A stretch of 64,000 nt of DNA from Pacificispira spongiicola (GCF_012926505.1 NZ_JABBNT010000002.1:124001-188000); one strand, 5' to 3'. Shown: positions 1 to 9,636, counted from the stretch's first letter. The notes: generated by a model from the letters alone, not told the origin. Translations and numbers: made by a program.

Positions 1-18
1 AGCAAGTGTGGGGCGGGT

Positions 19-1068
19 ATGAGCTCAGTTATCAACGACGCGGCCGTCAATCCGGAAAGAGTCGGTCCCATGGACACCAGCACCTGGAAGACGCGTGCAT
101 TCGGATGGTCTCTTGTCGCCTGCACATTTATCTATATTGCCAATAACATTCTGAATGTCGGCTTCGAATTCCCAGGCGCGACGCTCTTTTACGCGCTTAT
201 CGGGCTATCGGACGGCAACGCGCCCAAAGACAGTGGCGCGGGGGTTCTTTCCACCTTTCAGTTCTTCTCTTATCCGGCCGGCGTTTTAGCGGCCGTTTTG
301 TTTTCGTTGAAGACGCCCGACCGCACGCTGCGCGGCGACGCGGCCAGCATGACCGGTATTACCAATTTCATCATCCGTGTCGCGTTCTGGTCGGTCGTGC
401 TGATCGGTATTGCCGATGCGCTGATATCCTTCCTGCGCGTCGAGGGTTTTCTGGACGTCCTGGTCGGCGAGAACCTGACGACGGAATTGGGCCGGTCCCG
501 CTTTCGGGCGCCCTATTTCCATTTCCCGCTCGTGATCCTGTCCATTCTGATCGCGACCCGTGTGAAAAGCCTCGGCTTCCACTGGCTCGGCCTTTTGATC
601 GTCGTGTCCGAACTGCTGATCGTCATCACCCGCTTCGTCTTCTCTTACGAGCAAGCGTATCAGGGCGATTTGGTCCGCTTTTGGTACGGTGCCCTGTTCC
701 TGTTTTCCAGTGCCTATACATTGCTGGAAGACGGCCATGTGCGGGTCGACGTGTTCTATACCGGCTTCTCCGATCGCATGAAGGGCCTCGTCAACGCCGT
801 CGGCTCCATCATTCTGGGGACCACGCTTTGCTGGACGATCATGATCTTCGGCATGTGGGACAAGCTGAGCATCATCAATTCGCCGATTGCGAACCTGGAA
901 GTCTCACAGTCGGGGTTCGGCATGTATGTGAAATTCTGGATGGCCGGTTTCCTCGCCATCTTCGCGGTGACGATGGCCGTGCAGTTCGCCAGCACCATGC
1001 TGGAGGGCGTGGCGGATTTCCGCGGCGATCCGGGTAAGCGGGAAATCGGCGGTAGCGCCGCCCATTGA
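19..1068 (+). CDS. TRAP transporter small permease (DctQ family), enlarged form
   Basis: Small membrane subunit of a tripartite ATP-independent periplasmic (TRAP) carrier, which imports organic acids or similar solutes with the sodium or proton gradient. The 349-residue protein is about twice the usual DctQ length (about 160-200). The C-terminal half looks like ordinary DctQ, with the family motif GHVRVDVFY near residue 240 and flanking membrane helices. The N-terminal half adds several hydrophobic segments after a roughly 35-residue soluble start. It is followed after 70 bases by the large permease gene, so the two form one operon. The periplasmic binding protein (DctP) is not in the window and may lie just upstream. 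The ATG follows a G-rich stretch; the substrate cannot be told from sequence. Confidence 0.85.
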   Translation: MSSVINDAAVNPERVGPMDTSTWKTRAFGWSLVACTFIYIANNILNVGFEFPGATLFYALIGLSDGNAPKDSGAGVLSTFQFFSYPAGVLAAVLFSLKTPDRTLRGDAASMTGITNFIIRVAFWSVVLIGIADALISFLRVEGFLDVLVGENLTTELGRSRFRAPYFHFPLVILSILIATRVKSLGFHWLGLLIVVSELLIVITRFVFSYEQAYQGDLVRFWYGALFLFSSAYTLLEDGHVRVDVFYTGFSDRMKGLVNAVGSIILGTTLCWTIMIFGMWDKLSIINSPIANLEVSQSGFGMYVKFWMAGFLAIFAVTMAVQFASTMLEGVADFRGDPGKREIGGSAAH

Positions 1069-1138
1069 CGGTTATCAAAGACGCGCAACGGTGACTGACG
1101 ACGAACGGCGGATACGCCCAAAGGAATTGAGTTAACCC

Positions 1139-3814
1139 ATGGAACTGTTCTTTCTCCTTCTTCTGATCGTGCTCATGGCGGGGGCTCTCGCCTCCGGTTT
1201 CCCGGTCGCTTTCGCCCTGCCCGGCTCCGCCATCCTGACCATTTCGATCGCGGCTCTCTGCGGTTACGTCTTCGAAGGATCGCCGGACGTCTACTTCGCC
1301 CAAGGCGGCGCGACGAACTGGCTCAGCGCCGGGGTGACGAACTTCCGCGGCGTCTATTGGGAGGTTGAGCGGGATACACTGATCGCCATTCCGCTGTTCG
1401 TGTTCATGGGGATCATGCTGCAGCGCTCCAAGATCGCCGAAGATTTGCTGATTACCATGGCCCAACTGTTCGGTCCGGTGCGCGGCGGCTTGGGGATTTC
1501 CGTCGTCTTCGTCGGGGCGCTGTTGGCCGCGACGACCGGGATTGTCGGCGCGACCGTGGTGGCCATGGGGCTGATTTCCCTGCCCGCCATGATGCGGAAC
1601 AAATACGCGAACTGGCTTTCCACCGGCACCATCGCGGCATCCGGCACCTTGGGTCAGATCATCCCGCCATCCATCGTGCTGATCATCCTCGCGGACCAGC
1701 TATCGAACGCCGTCGATCAGGCCGGTTCCTCACGGACCGCCATGTACAAGGCCGCGACCGGCGAGTTTTCCATGCCCAGCGATTTCGGCGTCGTTTCGAC
1801 GAGCGCGGGCGACATGTTCATGGGCGCCATGGTGCCAGGTCTTGTGCTTGTCGCCGTGTACATGGTGTTCATCTTGGTGGTGGCCTTCCTGAAAAAGGAC
1901 ATTGCCCCGCCGGTACCCTTCGAAGGCAAATACGACCGTGCCTTCCTGGCAAAGATCCTGCTGGCCCTGGTGCCGCCGCTGACGCTGATCTTCGTCGTGC
2001 TCGGCTCAATCATCGCCGGGATCGCGACCGTGAACCAAGCAGGCGCAGTCGGCGCAGTCGGCGCGACCGTCATGGCGGGGTATCGCCTGTATGACGGGAA
2101 ACCGCGTGCCTACTGGCCGGCCATTCTGGCGACGCTGTCCATCGCGGCAACCTTGGTGATCACCTCCACCTTCCATGTGAATGTGAAGGCGATCCATTCG
2201 ACCAACGACGTCATCGGCGTCACCTTGGCCGTCATCACTTGCGCCCTGTTCCTGTTCGCCGTCGCATGGAGCGGCTGGCGTACACTGAAGATCGACCGCA
2301 CCATGCAGGGCGTTCTGATCGAAACCGCGAAGACGACCTCTCTCGTCTTCATCATCCTGTTGGGCGCGGCCATGCTGACCGCCGCCTTCCGTGGGTTCGG
2401 CGGTGAAGAACTGGTGAAGCAATTCCTGGAAGGCCTGCCCGGCGGATTCTGGATGCAGTTCATCATCGTCATGGGTGTGATCTTCATCCTGGGGTTCTTC
2501 CTCGACTTCATCGAAATCGCGGTGGTCGTTGTACCGATCGTCGCCCCGATCCTGCTGGCCGACCCGTCCGCGAACGTCACCGCCGTGTGGCTGGGCGTGA
2601 TGATCGGTCTGAACATCCAGACCAGCTTCCTCACACCGCCCTTCGGCTTCGCGCTGTTCTATCTGCGCGGCGTCGCCCCGCCGGTCGTCCGCACAATCCA
2701 GATGTATAAGGGCGTCATCCCCTTCATCTCGTTGCAATTGCTGGCTCTGCTGATCGTCGGCATGAACCCGCAACTGGTGAACTACCTGCCGACACGCATG
2801 TCCCTTCTGTCGGAAACGGCACCGCCGCCGGCGAATCCGCGTTTGCAGATTTGCATCGAAAACTATGTCGAAGAACAATTCGCGGCGAATGGCGACAGCC
2901 TGCGGGCCGCGATCGACGCGGCGCGGGGCTGGGATATGTCCGGCCTGCCGAAGCCGATGCAACGCGATATTTCGAAGGCCCTGGACCTCGCGTCGCAGTC
3001 GTTCGGCGCGCTTGCCGACGCCCGCGCGACGACGGCTGCAATCGATGAAGCGGCGGTCGACTATCGTCCGATTCTGACGGAAACGCGCCGGATCGAGGCC
3101 GATATCGCCCTGCACGACAAACATATCGAAGAGGCGCAGCAGGAGTTCGACCGCGCAAAACGCATGGAGGGCGACGAAGCCGCCGAGCGTGCGGCGAGAT
3201 TGACCGAAACTCTCGCCCGCCTGAAGGCGGAACGTGAAGCCCTGCTGGCGGCTGCTCCCGAAAACTGGGAAGCCGCGCATAAGGAGTTCGCAAAGCTGCT
3301 GAGTGCGGAAAAGAAAGCCTATCTGGGCTATCGCCGCACTGTGGACAGCGCCTATGAGCCGATTGCGGTGGCGATTCGGACCTTGAAGGGCGGCGAGGAA
3401 TTGCAGGCGCTGCAGGAAACGGTTGCCGGCCTAGCGGGCACCATCCGCGAGAAAACGCCGGAAGAAGTCGAAGACGCCTTCAAGGATGTGGAATCCATGG
3501 TCGGTGACGTGGAAGGCGCCGGCGATATCCGCACCGCCCTCTCCAAGGCGCGACGCGCCATGCGCGTGACGAGCAGCAACCCGGCCGACCCGGAAACTGC
3601 GCTGCAGGAACACGCCAACGCCATGGAGCTGCTGAAAGCCGATATCGAATGGCGGACCGAGGCAGCATCGAGCCTCCTTGCCCAAATGGAAGCGTATGAG
3701 GAAGCGATCCGCAGCACGATCGGATTGCGTCAGCAGCAGCGCTTGCCGCGCGAGGTCGCGTTGTATGTTGCGTCCTGCAACTCGGGCCATCGGGACATCT
3801 CATTGTACTTCTAA
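1139..3814 (+). CDS. TRAP transporter large permease (DctM family) with long coiled-coil C-terminal extension
   Basis: Large, transporting subunit of the TRAP system. Residues 1 to about 555 are the membrane domain, with DctM hallmarks IPLFVFMG (near 85), GTLGQIIPPSI (near 170) and FLTPPFGFALFYLRG (near 500). From about 558 the protein changes to a hydrophilic, Ala/Glu/Arg-rich region of some 330 residues. The stretch near 645-707 is strongly helical and looks like a coiled coil. Ordinary DctM proteins are about 425 residues, and long-form ones about 600, so 891 is exceptional. The second DctM in this window lacks the tail. The start has AAGGAATTGAG upstream. The tail probably sits in the cytoplasm and may dimerise or bind a partner; that is inference. 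Confidence 0.88.
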   Translation: MELFFLLLLIVLMAGALASGFPVAFALPGSAILTISIAALCGYVFEGSPDVYFAQGGATNWLSAGVTNFRGVYWEVERDTLIAIPLFVFMGIMLQRSKIAEDLLITMAQLFGPVRGGLGISVVFVGALLAATTGIVGATVVAMGLISLPAMMRNKYANWLSTGTIAASGTLGQIIPPSIVLIILADQLSNAVDQAGSSRTAMYKAATGEFSMPSDFGVVSTSAGDMFMGAMVPGLVLVAVYMVFILVVAFLKKDIAPPVPFEGKYDRAFLAKILLALVPPLTLIFVVLGSIIAGIATVNQAGAVGAVGATVMAGYRLYDGKPRAYWPAILATLSIAATLVITSTFHVNVKAIHSTNDVIGVTLAVITCALFLFAVAWSGWRTLKIDRTMQGVLIETAKTTSLVFIILLGAAMLTAAFRGFGGEELVKQFLEGLPGGFWMQFIIVMGVIFILGFFLDFIEIAVVVVPIVAPILLADPSANVTAVWLGVMIGLNIQTSFLTPPFGFALFYLRGVAPPVVRTIQMYKGVIPFISLQLLALLIVGMNPQLVNYLPTRMSLLSETAPPPANPRLQICIENYVEEQFAANGDSLRAAIDAARGWDMSGLPKPMQRDISKALDLASQSFGALADARATTAAIDEAAVDYRPILTETRRIEADIALHDKHIEEAQQEFDRAKRMEGDEAAERAARLTETLARLKAEREALLAAAPENWEAAHKEFAKLLSAEKKAYLGYRRTVDSAYEPIAVAIRTLKGGEELQALQETVAGLAGTIREKTPEEVEDAFKDVESMVGDVEGAGDIRTALSKARRAMRVTSSNPADPETALQEHANAMELLKADIEWRTEAASSLLAQMEAYEEAIRSTIGLRQQQRLPREVALYVASCNSGHRDISLYF

Positions 3815-3836
3815 TCGCAACCAGCGTTCGGTTAGG

Positions 3837-3867
3837 AAAGGCCGCGCCGGAAACGGGGCGGCCTTTT
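3837..3867 (+). terminator. Rho-independent terminator after first TRAP operon
   Basis: A 9-bp perfect stem (AAAGGCCGC pairing with GCGGCCTTT) with a 12-base loop, ending in TTTT. It lies 22 bases after the stop of the first large TRAP permease and separates it from the second TRAP pair. Confidence 0.75.
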
Positions 3868-3905
3868 CCTTTGCACAATCGCCAAACCGCACTAAGCCTT
3901 ATGGC

Positions 3906-4421
3906 ATGCGGAATTTCCTGACAGAACTGGCCGATCGGATCGAGGCCGCCGTCGATTGCGCCGGGCGGGTGGCGCAATGGCTGGTACCGCTTTTCGTAAT
4001 GCTTGCCTTTGCCGGAACCATTCTTCGCCACGCCTTCGGGTTGGGGTCGGTTTTCTTGCAGGAATCCGTATTGTATCTGCATGCCACGGCGTTCCTGATC
4101 GGCGCGGCGGTCGCCCTGTTGGCGGACCGGCATGTTCGGGTAGACATCTTCTACCGGGACGCATCCCCGCGCCGGAAAGCCATCGTCGACATGATCGGCG
4201 GCATTGCCGCCCTGCTGCCCTTCTGCGCCGTGGTCGCCTATACAGCCCTGCCCTATGCCGTGCGCAGCTGGGCGATCCTGGAACAGTCGCGGGAAACGAC
4301 AGGCGTGCCGCTCGTCTTCCTGTTGAAAAGCCTGATCGTCGGCTACGCCGTCATTCTGTGGCTTCAGGGCCTTGCCTCGACGATCCGGAACGGACTGCGG
4401 TTGGCGGAGGGGCCATCGTGA
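3906..4421 (+). CDS. TRAP transporter small permease (DctQ family), compact form
   Basis: A 171-residue, four-helix DctQ-type protein of normal size. The family motif RHVRVDIFY is near residue 75. It pairs with the large permease that follows: its TGA stop overlaps the next gene's GTG start in the sequence GTGA, so the two are probably translationally coupled. I chose the ATG at 3906 because the upstream part of the frame runs back through the terminator and into the previous gene. No binding-protein gene is adjacent, so this pair may share a DctP with the first pair or use one encoded elsewhere. Confidence 0.85.
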   Translation: MRNFLTELADRIEAAVDCAGRVAQWLVPLFVMLAFAGTILRHAFGLGSVFLQESVLYLHATAFLIGAAVALLADRHVRVDIFYRDASPRRKAIVDMIGGIAALLPFCAVVAYTALPYAVRSWAILEQSRETTGVPLVFLLKSLIVGYAVILWLQGLASTIRNGLRLAEGPS

Positions 4422-6166
4422 CCGATATCGCCCCGTTCCTGGACATCGCCCTGTTCATCACGACCTGCCTCGCCTTGATTTGCGGGTTTCCCGTCGCCTT
4501 CACCCTGGCGGGGACGAGCCTGATGTTCCTGGGCCTGCATCTGCTGCTGGGCGGCGATACGCTGATCGGCAACCTGCCCGCGCGGATATTCGGCAGCGCG
4601 ATGATGAACGAGACGCTCCTCGCCATCCCGCTGTTTCTGTTCATGGGGGCCATGCTGGAAAAAAGCCGGATCGCGGAAGACCTGTTGACCGGACTGGCGC
4701 GCCTGTTCGGGGCACGGCCCGGCGGGTTGGGCTTGTCGGTCATTCTGGTCGGCGCGATGCTGGCGGCCTCCACCGGCATCGTCGGCGCGACCGTCGCGAC
4801 CATGGGTATGATTTCCCTGCCCGCCATGCTGAAACGCGGCTACAGCCCCGCCCTTGCCAGCGGCACCATTTGCGCGGCGGGCACGCTGGGCCAGATCATT
4901 CCGCCGTCCATCGTGCTGGTCATCCTGGGAGACCAGATTTCCACCGCCTATCAGGAAGCGCAAAGCGCCCTGCAACAGCAGGCATGGGCAAACGGGAATA
5001 CCGACTTCGTTCCAGGTGCCGTTTCGGTCGGGGACTTGTTCGCCGGGGCACTGATTCCCGGACTCATTCTCGTCGTCCTATACCTGATCTTCATCGGCGT
5101 GGCGGCGCATTTGAAACCGACCCTTGCCCCGCCCGCGACCGGCGGTTTGGACGATGCAGAAAGCGGCGCGGACCTCTTGAAGGCCCTGGCACCGCCCGCC
5201 TTGTTGATCGCCGCCGTGTTGGGCTCGATCCTGACAGGCCTCGCTCCACCGACCGAAGCCGCCGCCGTCGGCGCCGTCGGGGCGACCATGCTGGCCGCCT
5301 ATCGAATGCCTGCCGATAATCACAGAGTGCCGGAAACGCCAATCGCCGGGCTGCTGGCGGCGCTGCTTGGCGGACTGACGCTCGGTGGGATCGGTGGGGC
5401 GTTCATTGGTGAAGGGTCATCCGCCTTCGGTCTTCACGTCGCCATCGGTGCCGGGATCGGGGCTGTCGTCACTCTGGCCGCCGTCCGTAGTGGCGGCCTG
5501 GCCAGTCTTTCGACCCGGCTGTCCCGGTTTGAAAGACCGGCAATTCTGGCCGGGATCGCAGCCTTTCCCGGCATGTTGCTGGTGCCGGTCCTGGCCCCCT
5601 ATCTCGCGGTTCTTTTGGGGTTGGGCGTCCTGGCCGCGTTTTCCCGGTCCTGGCGCGCAGGATTGCTGCAACCGGTCAGCCGATCGGTCTTCGAAACGAC
5701 GGCCATGATATTCTCAATTCTGATCGGCGCCGCCGTCTTCGGCCTCGTATTCCGGGATTTGGGCGGGGATGACAGTATTGCGAAAATCCTGAACGCCTTG
5801 CCGGGGGGGACCGTCGGCGCGATGGCCGCGGTCATGCTGACCGTTTTCGTTCTGGGCTTCTTTCTGGACTTCGTCGAAATCTGTTTCGTGGTCGTGCCGA
5901 TCGTCGCCCCGATCCTGCTGTTGGACCCGACGGTCAATCCGGTCTGGCTGGGCGTCATGCTGGCCTTGAACCTGCAAACCAGCTTCCTGACGCCGCCTTT
6001 CGGATTCGCTCTGTTCTATCTGCGCGGGGTCGCCCCGGTCCAGGTGAAGACGAGCGACATCTATCGCGGCGCCCTGCCCTTCGTGCTGCTGCAATTGGCG
6101 GCACTTGCCATCCTGGCGACCTTCCCCGCCCTGTCCGAATGGTTGCCCGGCCTGATCTTCGGATAA
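4418..6166 (+). CDS. TRAP transporter large permease (DctM family)
   Basis: Transporting subunit of the second TRAP carrier, 582 residues, starting with GTG inside the stop of the small permease gene. It shows the same motifs as the first DctM: IPLFLFMG, GTLGQIIPPSI and FLTPPFGFALFYLRG near 525. It belongs to the longer DctM subclass, with a hydrophilic insertion after the IPPSI motif, but ends right after the last helix without a coiled-coil tail. The close similarity of the two pairs in motif wording and order suggests an old tandem duplication. The substrate is unknown; TRAP carriers of this type usually move carboxylates, amino acids or related compounds. Confidence 0.88.
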   Translation: MTDIAPFLDIALFITTCLALICGFPVAFTLAGTSLMFLGLHLLLGGDTLIGNLPARIFGSAMMNETLLAIPLFLFMGAMLEKSRIAEDLLTGLARLFGARPGGLGLSVILVGAMLAASTGIVGATVATMGMISLPAMLKRGYSPALASGTICAAGTLGQIIPPSIVLVILGDQISTAYQEAQSALQQQAWANGNTDFVPGAVSVGDLFAGALIPGLILVVLYLIFIGVAAHLKPTLAPPATGGLDDAESGADLLKALAPPALLIAAVLGSILTGLAPPTEAAAVGAVGATMLAAYRMPADNHRVPETPIAGLLAALLGGLTLGGIGGAFIGEGSSAFGLHVAIGAGIGAVVTLAAVRSGGLASLSTRLSRFERPAILAGIAAFPGMLLVPVLAPYLAVLLGLGVLAAFSRSWRAGLLQPVSRSVFETTAMIFSILIGAAVFGLVFRDLGGDDSIAKILNALPGGTVGAMAAVMLTVFVLGFFLDFVEICFVVVPIVAPILLLDPTVNPVWLGVMLALNLQTSFLTPPFGFALFYLRGVAPVQVKTSDIYRGALPFVLLQLAALAILATFPALSEWLPGLIFG

Positions 6167-6170
6167 AGAA

Positions 6171-6198
6171 AAAGCCCGGCCAAAAAAGGCCGGGCTTT
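6171..6198. terminator. Bidirectional Rho-independent terminator between TRAP operon and bioY
   Basis: Perfect 11-bp inverted repeat, AAAGCCCGGCC and GGCCGGGCTTT, with a six-A loop. It starts 4 bases after the stop of the second DctM and lies 25 bases beyond the stop of bioY on the other strand, so it can serve both convergent genes. Confidence 0.9.
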
Positions 6199-6223
6199 CC
6201 GAAAATCAAACTGTCCTTGCGGA

Positions 6224-6850
6224 TCAGCGCTTGGCGGCCAGTTTCCAGGCCGTCGGCAGAACTACGGCGGCAAGCGCGGTTTTCACCAGTCCGCCGACGA
6301 TGAACGGCGCAACACCGGCGGCATAGGCGACCGGTAGCGCGTCGGACAGGGAGATGCCCTTCGATCCGGCGATCAGCGGCGTCAGCCACAGAAGGCCAAA
6401 ACCGAAAATAGTGACCGTCCCCATGGCATTCGCGGCGAAGGTGCGGATCGGCCCGCGATCCCAACCCCGTTCCGCCAGGAACCCAACCAGAACGGCAGCG
6501 ACAAAGAAGCCGACCAGATAGCCGCCCGTCGGCCCCATCATGTAAGCGACGCCGCCACCGCCCGCGAAGACCGGAAGACCGGCAGCGCCTTCGGCCAGAT
6601 AGGCCAGAAGGGTCGCACCGGCGAGACGCCAGCCATAGGCCATGGCGATAACCAGAACCGCGAAGGTCTGCATGGTCATCGGCACCGGCACCATCGGCAC
6701 GTTGATTTTCGCGGCAATCGCCATCAGGGCGCTACCGGCGACGACAAGGATCGCATTCCGGACCCAGCGGCTCTGCCCTTCGGCACGCCACAGCGTATTC
6801 GCCAAAGTGGGCATACGAGGGTTCGGCATGGTCGCCATCGAATTGGACAT
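6224..6850 (-). CDS. bioY: Biotin transporter BioY
   Basis: BioY is the membrane substrate-binding (S) component that captures biotin, either alone or with an energy-coupling module. The 208-residue protein has about six hydrophobic segments and the typical BioY stretch GPTGGYLVGF, preceded by a Gly-rich loop. I place the start at 6850 because GGAAGGGAG lies a good distance upstream; an ATG 21 bases earlier would have no ribosome site. No bioM, bioN or ecfA/ecfT gene is nearby, so it is a solitary BioY, as in many alphaproteobacteria. The leader contains a hairpin (6883-6903). A sequence partly like a BioR operator lies at 6914-6923. Confidence 0.93.
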   Translation of the reverse strand: MSNSMATMPNPRMPTLANTLWRAEGQSRWVRNAILVVAGSALMAIAAKINVPMVPVPMTMQTFAVLVIAMAYGWRLAGATLLAYLAEGAAGLPVFAGGGGVAYMMGPTGGYLVGFFVAAVLVGFLAERGWDRGPIRTFAANAMGTVTIFGFGLLWLTPLIAGSKGISLSDALPVAYAAGVAPFIVGGLVKTALAAVVLPTAWKLAAKR

Positions 6851-6970
6851 AGGTTTTAACTCCCTTCCCAAAGAAACTCGGTGTCCCCGTGCAAAGACGG
6901 GACAATCACAGGCTTATAGACCAGATTTCAGGCAACGTCATGCCTCTATGAATTGGTATTCTCAGCAGTG

Positions 6971-7387
6971 TTACCGGGCCATGCGGCGGTAATCCGTCAC
7001 CATGGCGTAATTCTTCCGTGGCCCGGTTACACGCCAGCCCAGGAGGAATCGCATCGCATCCACGGGTTTCAGTCGCGCCCGGTACAGGTCTTCGCCACAC
7101 AGATGCTCCCCTTTGCTCGGCATCAATGAAAGATCCAGACCGACCAATGGATATCCATCGGCATAATGAATATCGATCCGATCAGCAGAGACATCCCACA
7201 AGGTCATGCGCCGCGCCGTATTTCCGGCAAAAACCAAGTCTTCGCGGCATTGAAACCGGCCCGGCGCCCATTCCGCGAAATTGACCCAGCCTGTCCCGCG
7301 TTGCCATCTCGACAGGGTAAAATCCCAGACCAGACGGGTCAGGACCCAGGCCCCGTCCAGGTTCCCGCCCGCCGTAAATCCCGACAC
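6971..7387 (-). CDS. DUF6314 family protein
   Basis: Small soluble protein of 138 residues that I recognise as the DUF6314 type. It is rich in Trp and Arg, has features such as LSRWQRGTGWVNFAEWAPG near the start, and ends in a Tyr/Arg-rich tail. Its biochemical role is not known. The start is a GTG only 4 bases after the parC stop, with no clear ribosome-binding site, so translation probably depends on ribosomes finishing parC. That tie, and not any known function, is the main context clue. It has no signal peptide or membrane segment and is probably cytoplasmic. Confidence 0.7.
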   Translation of the reverse strand: MSGFTAGGNLDGAWVLTRLVWDFTLSRWQRGTGWVNFAEWAPGRFQCREDLVFAGNTARRMTLWDVSADRIDIHYADGYPLVGLDLSLMPSKGEHLCGEDLYRARLKPVDAMRFLLGWRVTGPRKNYAMVTDYRRMAR

Positions 7388-7391
7388 GGGA

Positions 7392-9623
7392 TCAGGAGAA
7401 CTTGTTGGACCGCGGGAACCCGGCGGGCGGCATGCGACCCGCGGCGGCGCGTTTACCGACCCATGGCGTCAGGTCCAATTCCGTGCGCATGCGGTCGCCG
7501 ATCTGCCAAGTCAGGCCCTCCGCCTTCGCGAAGGTCTTGATATCGCTCATCCCGCCGTCCCGGTATTTCTGCAACATGACACCGCGCCCGCGCGCCATTT
7601 CCGGCAATTCATCCAAGCCGAAAACCAGCAGCTTACGGTTTCGACCGATCACCGCCACGCTGTCATGACCGGCGGCGACCGGCGCACAAACGGCGGCCTC
7701 TACCTTGCCCGACACGTTCAGAATCTGTTTGCCGTTGCGGGTCTGGGCGACGACATCGCTTTCGGGAATGACAAATCCGCGCCCGTCGCTGGAAGCGACC
7801 AGCAGCTTCCGATCCGCCTCATGCACCATAAGGGTGACGATTTCGGTATCGTTCGGCAGGTCGATCATCAAACGCAGTGGTTCGCCATTGCCGCGGCCGC
7901 CCGGCAGTTTGTCGATACCCAGCGTGTAGAACCGCCCGTTACTGGCGAAGACCAGCAGCTTATCCGTGGTTTGGGCTTGAATCTGAAAGCGCGGCCCATC
8001 GCCTTCCTTGAATTTCACATCCGCGTCACCGGCCAGGTGGCCCTTCATCGCCCGAATCCAGCCCTTGGCGGAACAGACGACGGTGACCGGTTCTTTTTCG
8101 ATCATGGCTTCCAACGGCACGATCACGCCGGACGGCGCGCTGCCCATTTCCGTGCGGCGGCGGCCCAGCGGGGTTTCCGGGCCGTATTCCTTTTTCATAT
8201 CCCGGATTTCTTCCGCGATGCGTTTCCATCGCAATTCATCGCTGCCCAGAAGTTCCAGCAAACCGTTAAGTTCCGTCGTTAACGATTCGTGTTCCTTACG
8301 GATTTCCATTTCCTCAAGCTTCCGCAAGCTGCGCAAGCGCATGTTCAGGATCGATTCTGCCTGAAGCTCCGTCAGGTTGAACGTTTCGATCAAGGACTGC
8401 TTCGGATGGTCCTCTTCCCGGATGATGCGGATCACCTCGTCCAGGTTCAGATAGCAGACGAGATAGCCTTCCAGGATTTCCAAACGACGTTGGATCTGAT
8501 CGCGGCGATGTTCCGTGCGCCGGACCAGAACCTCATGTCGGTGATCGAGGAATTCCTGCAACGCCTCGCGCAGGTTCACGACCTTCGGCACCTTCCCGTT
8601 GCCGGTCAGAACATTCATGTTCAGGCCGAAGCGCGTTTCCAGTTCCGTCTGCCGATACAGGCTTTCCATCAGCATTTCAGGATCGACATTGCGCGATTTC
8701 GGTTCGATCACGATGCGCACGTCTTCCGCCGACTCGTCGCGGATATCACCCAGAATGGCGATCTTGCGTTCCTGGATCAGTTCGGCGATGCGTTCAATCA
8801 AACGGGATTTCTGAACCTGATAGGGAATTTCGGTGATGACGATCTGCCACAGACCGCCCTTCATATCCTCCTTTTCCCAACGGGCGCGAATACGGAAGGA
8901 ACCGCGCCCGGTCGCATAGGCTTCGGCGATCGCTTCCGGGCTTTCCGCCAGGATACCGCCGGTCGGGAAATCCGGGCCCGGCACGAATTCCGTCAGCTTC
9001 TGGATCGATGCATTGGGATGTTTGATCAAATGCTGCAGCGCGTCGCAGAGTTCCGCCACGTTATGGGGCGGAATGTTGGTTGCCATGCCAACCGCGATCC
9101 CCGCCGCGCCGTTGGCCAGCAGGTTCGGGAAGGCGGCGGGCAGAACCACCGGCTCCGCGCCTTCCCCGTCATAGGTCGCGCGGAAATCGACGGCATTCTC
9201 GTCGATCCCGGCCAGCAACCGGTTCGCGGTCTGGGTCAGGCGCGCTTCCGTATAGCGCATGGCCGCCGCGTTATCACCGTCGACATTGCCGAAATTCCCC
9301 TGCCCGTCGACCAGCGGATAGCGCACCGCGAAATCCTGCGCCAGACGAACCATGGCGTCGTAAATCGCGCTGTCGCCATGGGGGTGATATTTACCCATGA
9401 CGTCGCCGACGATACGCGCGCATTTCTTGAATCCGCTTTCGGGATTGAGCTTCAATTCCCGCATGGCGAAGAGCAGCCGCCGATGCACCGGTTTCAGACC
9501 GTCCCGCGCATCCGGCAGCGACCGCGAGGTGATCGTGGACATGGCATAGGCGAGATAACGCGTGCTCAACGCATCGGCGAGCGGCGTCGGACGCACCTCA
9601 AGGGCGGCGGTTTCTTCGGACAT
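7392..9623 (-). CDS. parC: DNA topoisomerase IV subunit A
   Basis: Breakage-reunion subunit of topoisomerase IV, which with ParE decatenates daughter chromosomes. The 743-residue protein has the N-terminal winged-helix and tower region. The catalytic tyrosine is Tyr124, in [10 protein letters not shown]. The quinolone-determining stretch [12 protein letters not shown] keeps Ser85 and Asp89, that is, no classical resistance change. The C-terminal third is a shortened beta-propeller DNA-wrapping domain without the GyrA box, and with the total length this favours ParC over GyrA. I use the ATG at 9623 because GGAG sits 7 bases before it; the ATG at 9629 would be too close. A 10-bp hairpin stands directly upstream of that site. 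No parE is in the window. Confidence 0.93.
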   Translation of the reverse strand: MSEETAALEVRPTPLADALSTRYLAYAMSTITSRSLPDARDGLKPVHRRLLFAMRELKLNPESGFKKCARIVGDVMGKYHPHGDSAIYDAMVRLAQDFAVRYPLVDGQGNFGNVDGDNAAAMRYTEARLTQTANRLLAGIDENAVDFRATYDGEGAEPVVLPAAFPNLLANGAAGIAVGMATNIPPHNVAELCDALQHLIKHPNASIQKLTEFVPGPDFPTGGILAESPEAIAEAYATGRGSFRIRARWEKEDMKGGLWQIVITEIPYQVQKSRLIERIAELIQERKIAILGDIRDESAEDVRIVIEPKSRNVDPEMLMESLYRQTELETRFGLNMNVLTGNGKVPKVVNLREALQEFLDHRHEVLVRRTEHRRDQIQRRLEILEGYLVCYLNLDEVIRIIREEDHPKQSLIETFNLTELQAESILNMRLRSLRKLEEMEIRKEHESLTTELNGLLELLGSDELRWKRIAEEIRDMKKEYGPETPLGRRRTEMGSAPSGVIVPLEAMIEKEPVTVVCSAKGWIRAMKGHLAGDADVKFKEGDGPRFQIQAQTTDKLLVFASNGRFYTLGIDKLPGGRGNGEPLRLMIDLPNDTEIVTLMVHEADRKLLVASSDGRGFVIPESDVVAQTRNGKQILNVSGKVEAAVCAPVAAGHDSVAVIGRNRKLLVFGLDELPEMARGRGVMLQKYRDGGMSDIKTFAKAEGLTWQIGDRMRTELDLTPWVGKRAAAGRMPPAGFPRSNKFS

Positions 9624-9636
9624 GGGCATTCTCCAG

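Noticed and set aside
2006-3280. Open frame on the minus strand opposite the extended DctM (424 codons), and a check that the DctM tail might itself be a wrong frame
   Set aside because: The DctM frame is continuous through its membrane domain, and its tail has ordinary codon use (GC-rich third positions) and helical heptad-like order, while the minus frame is a mirror of it.
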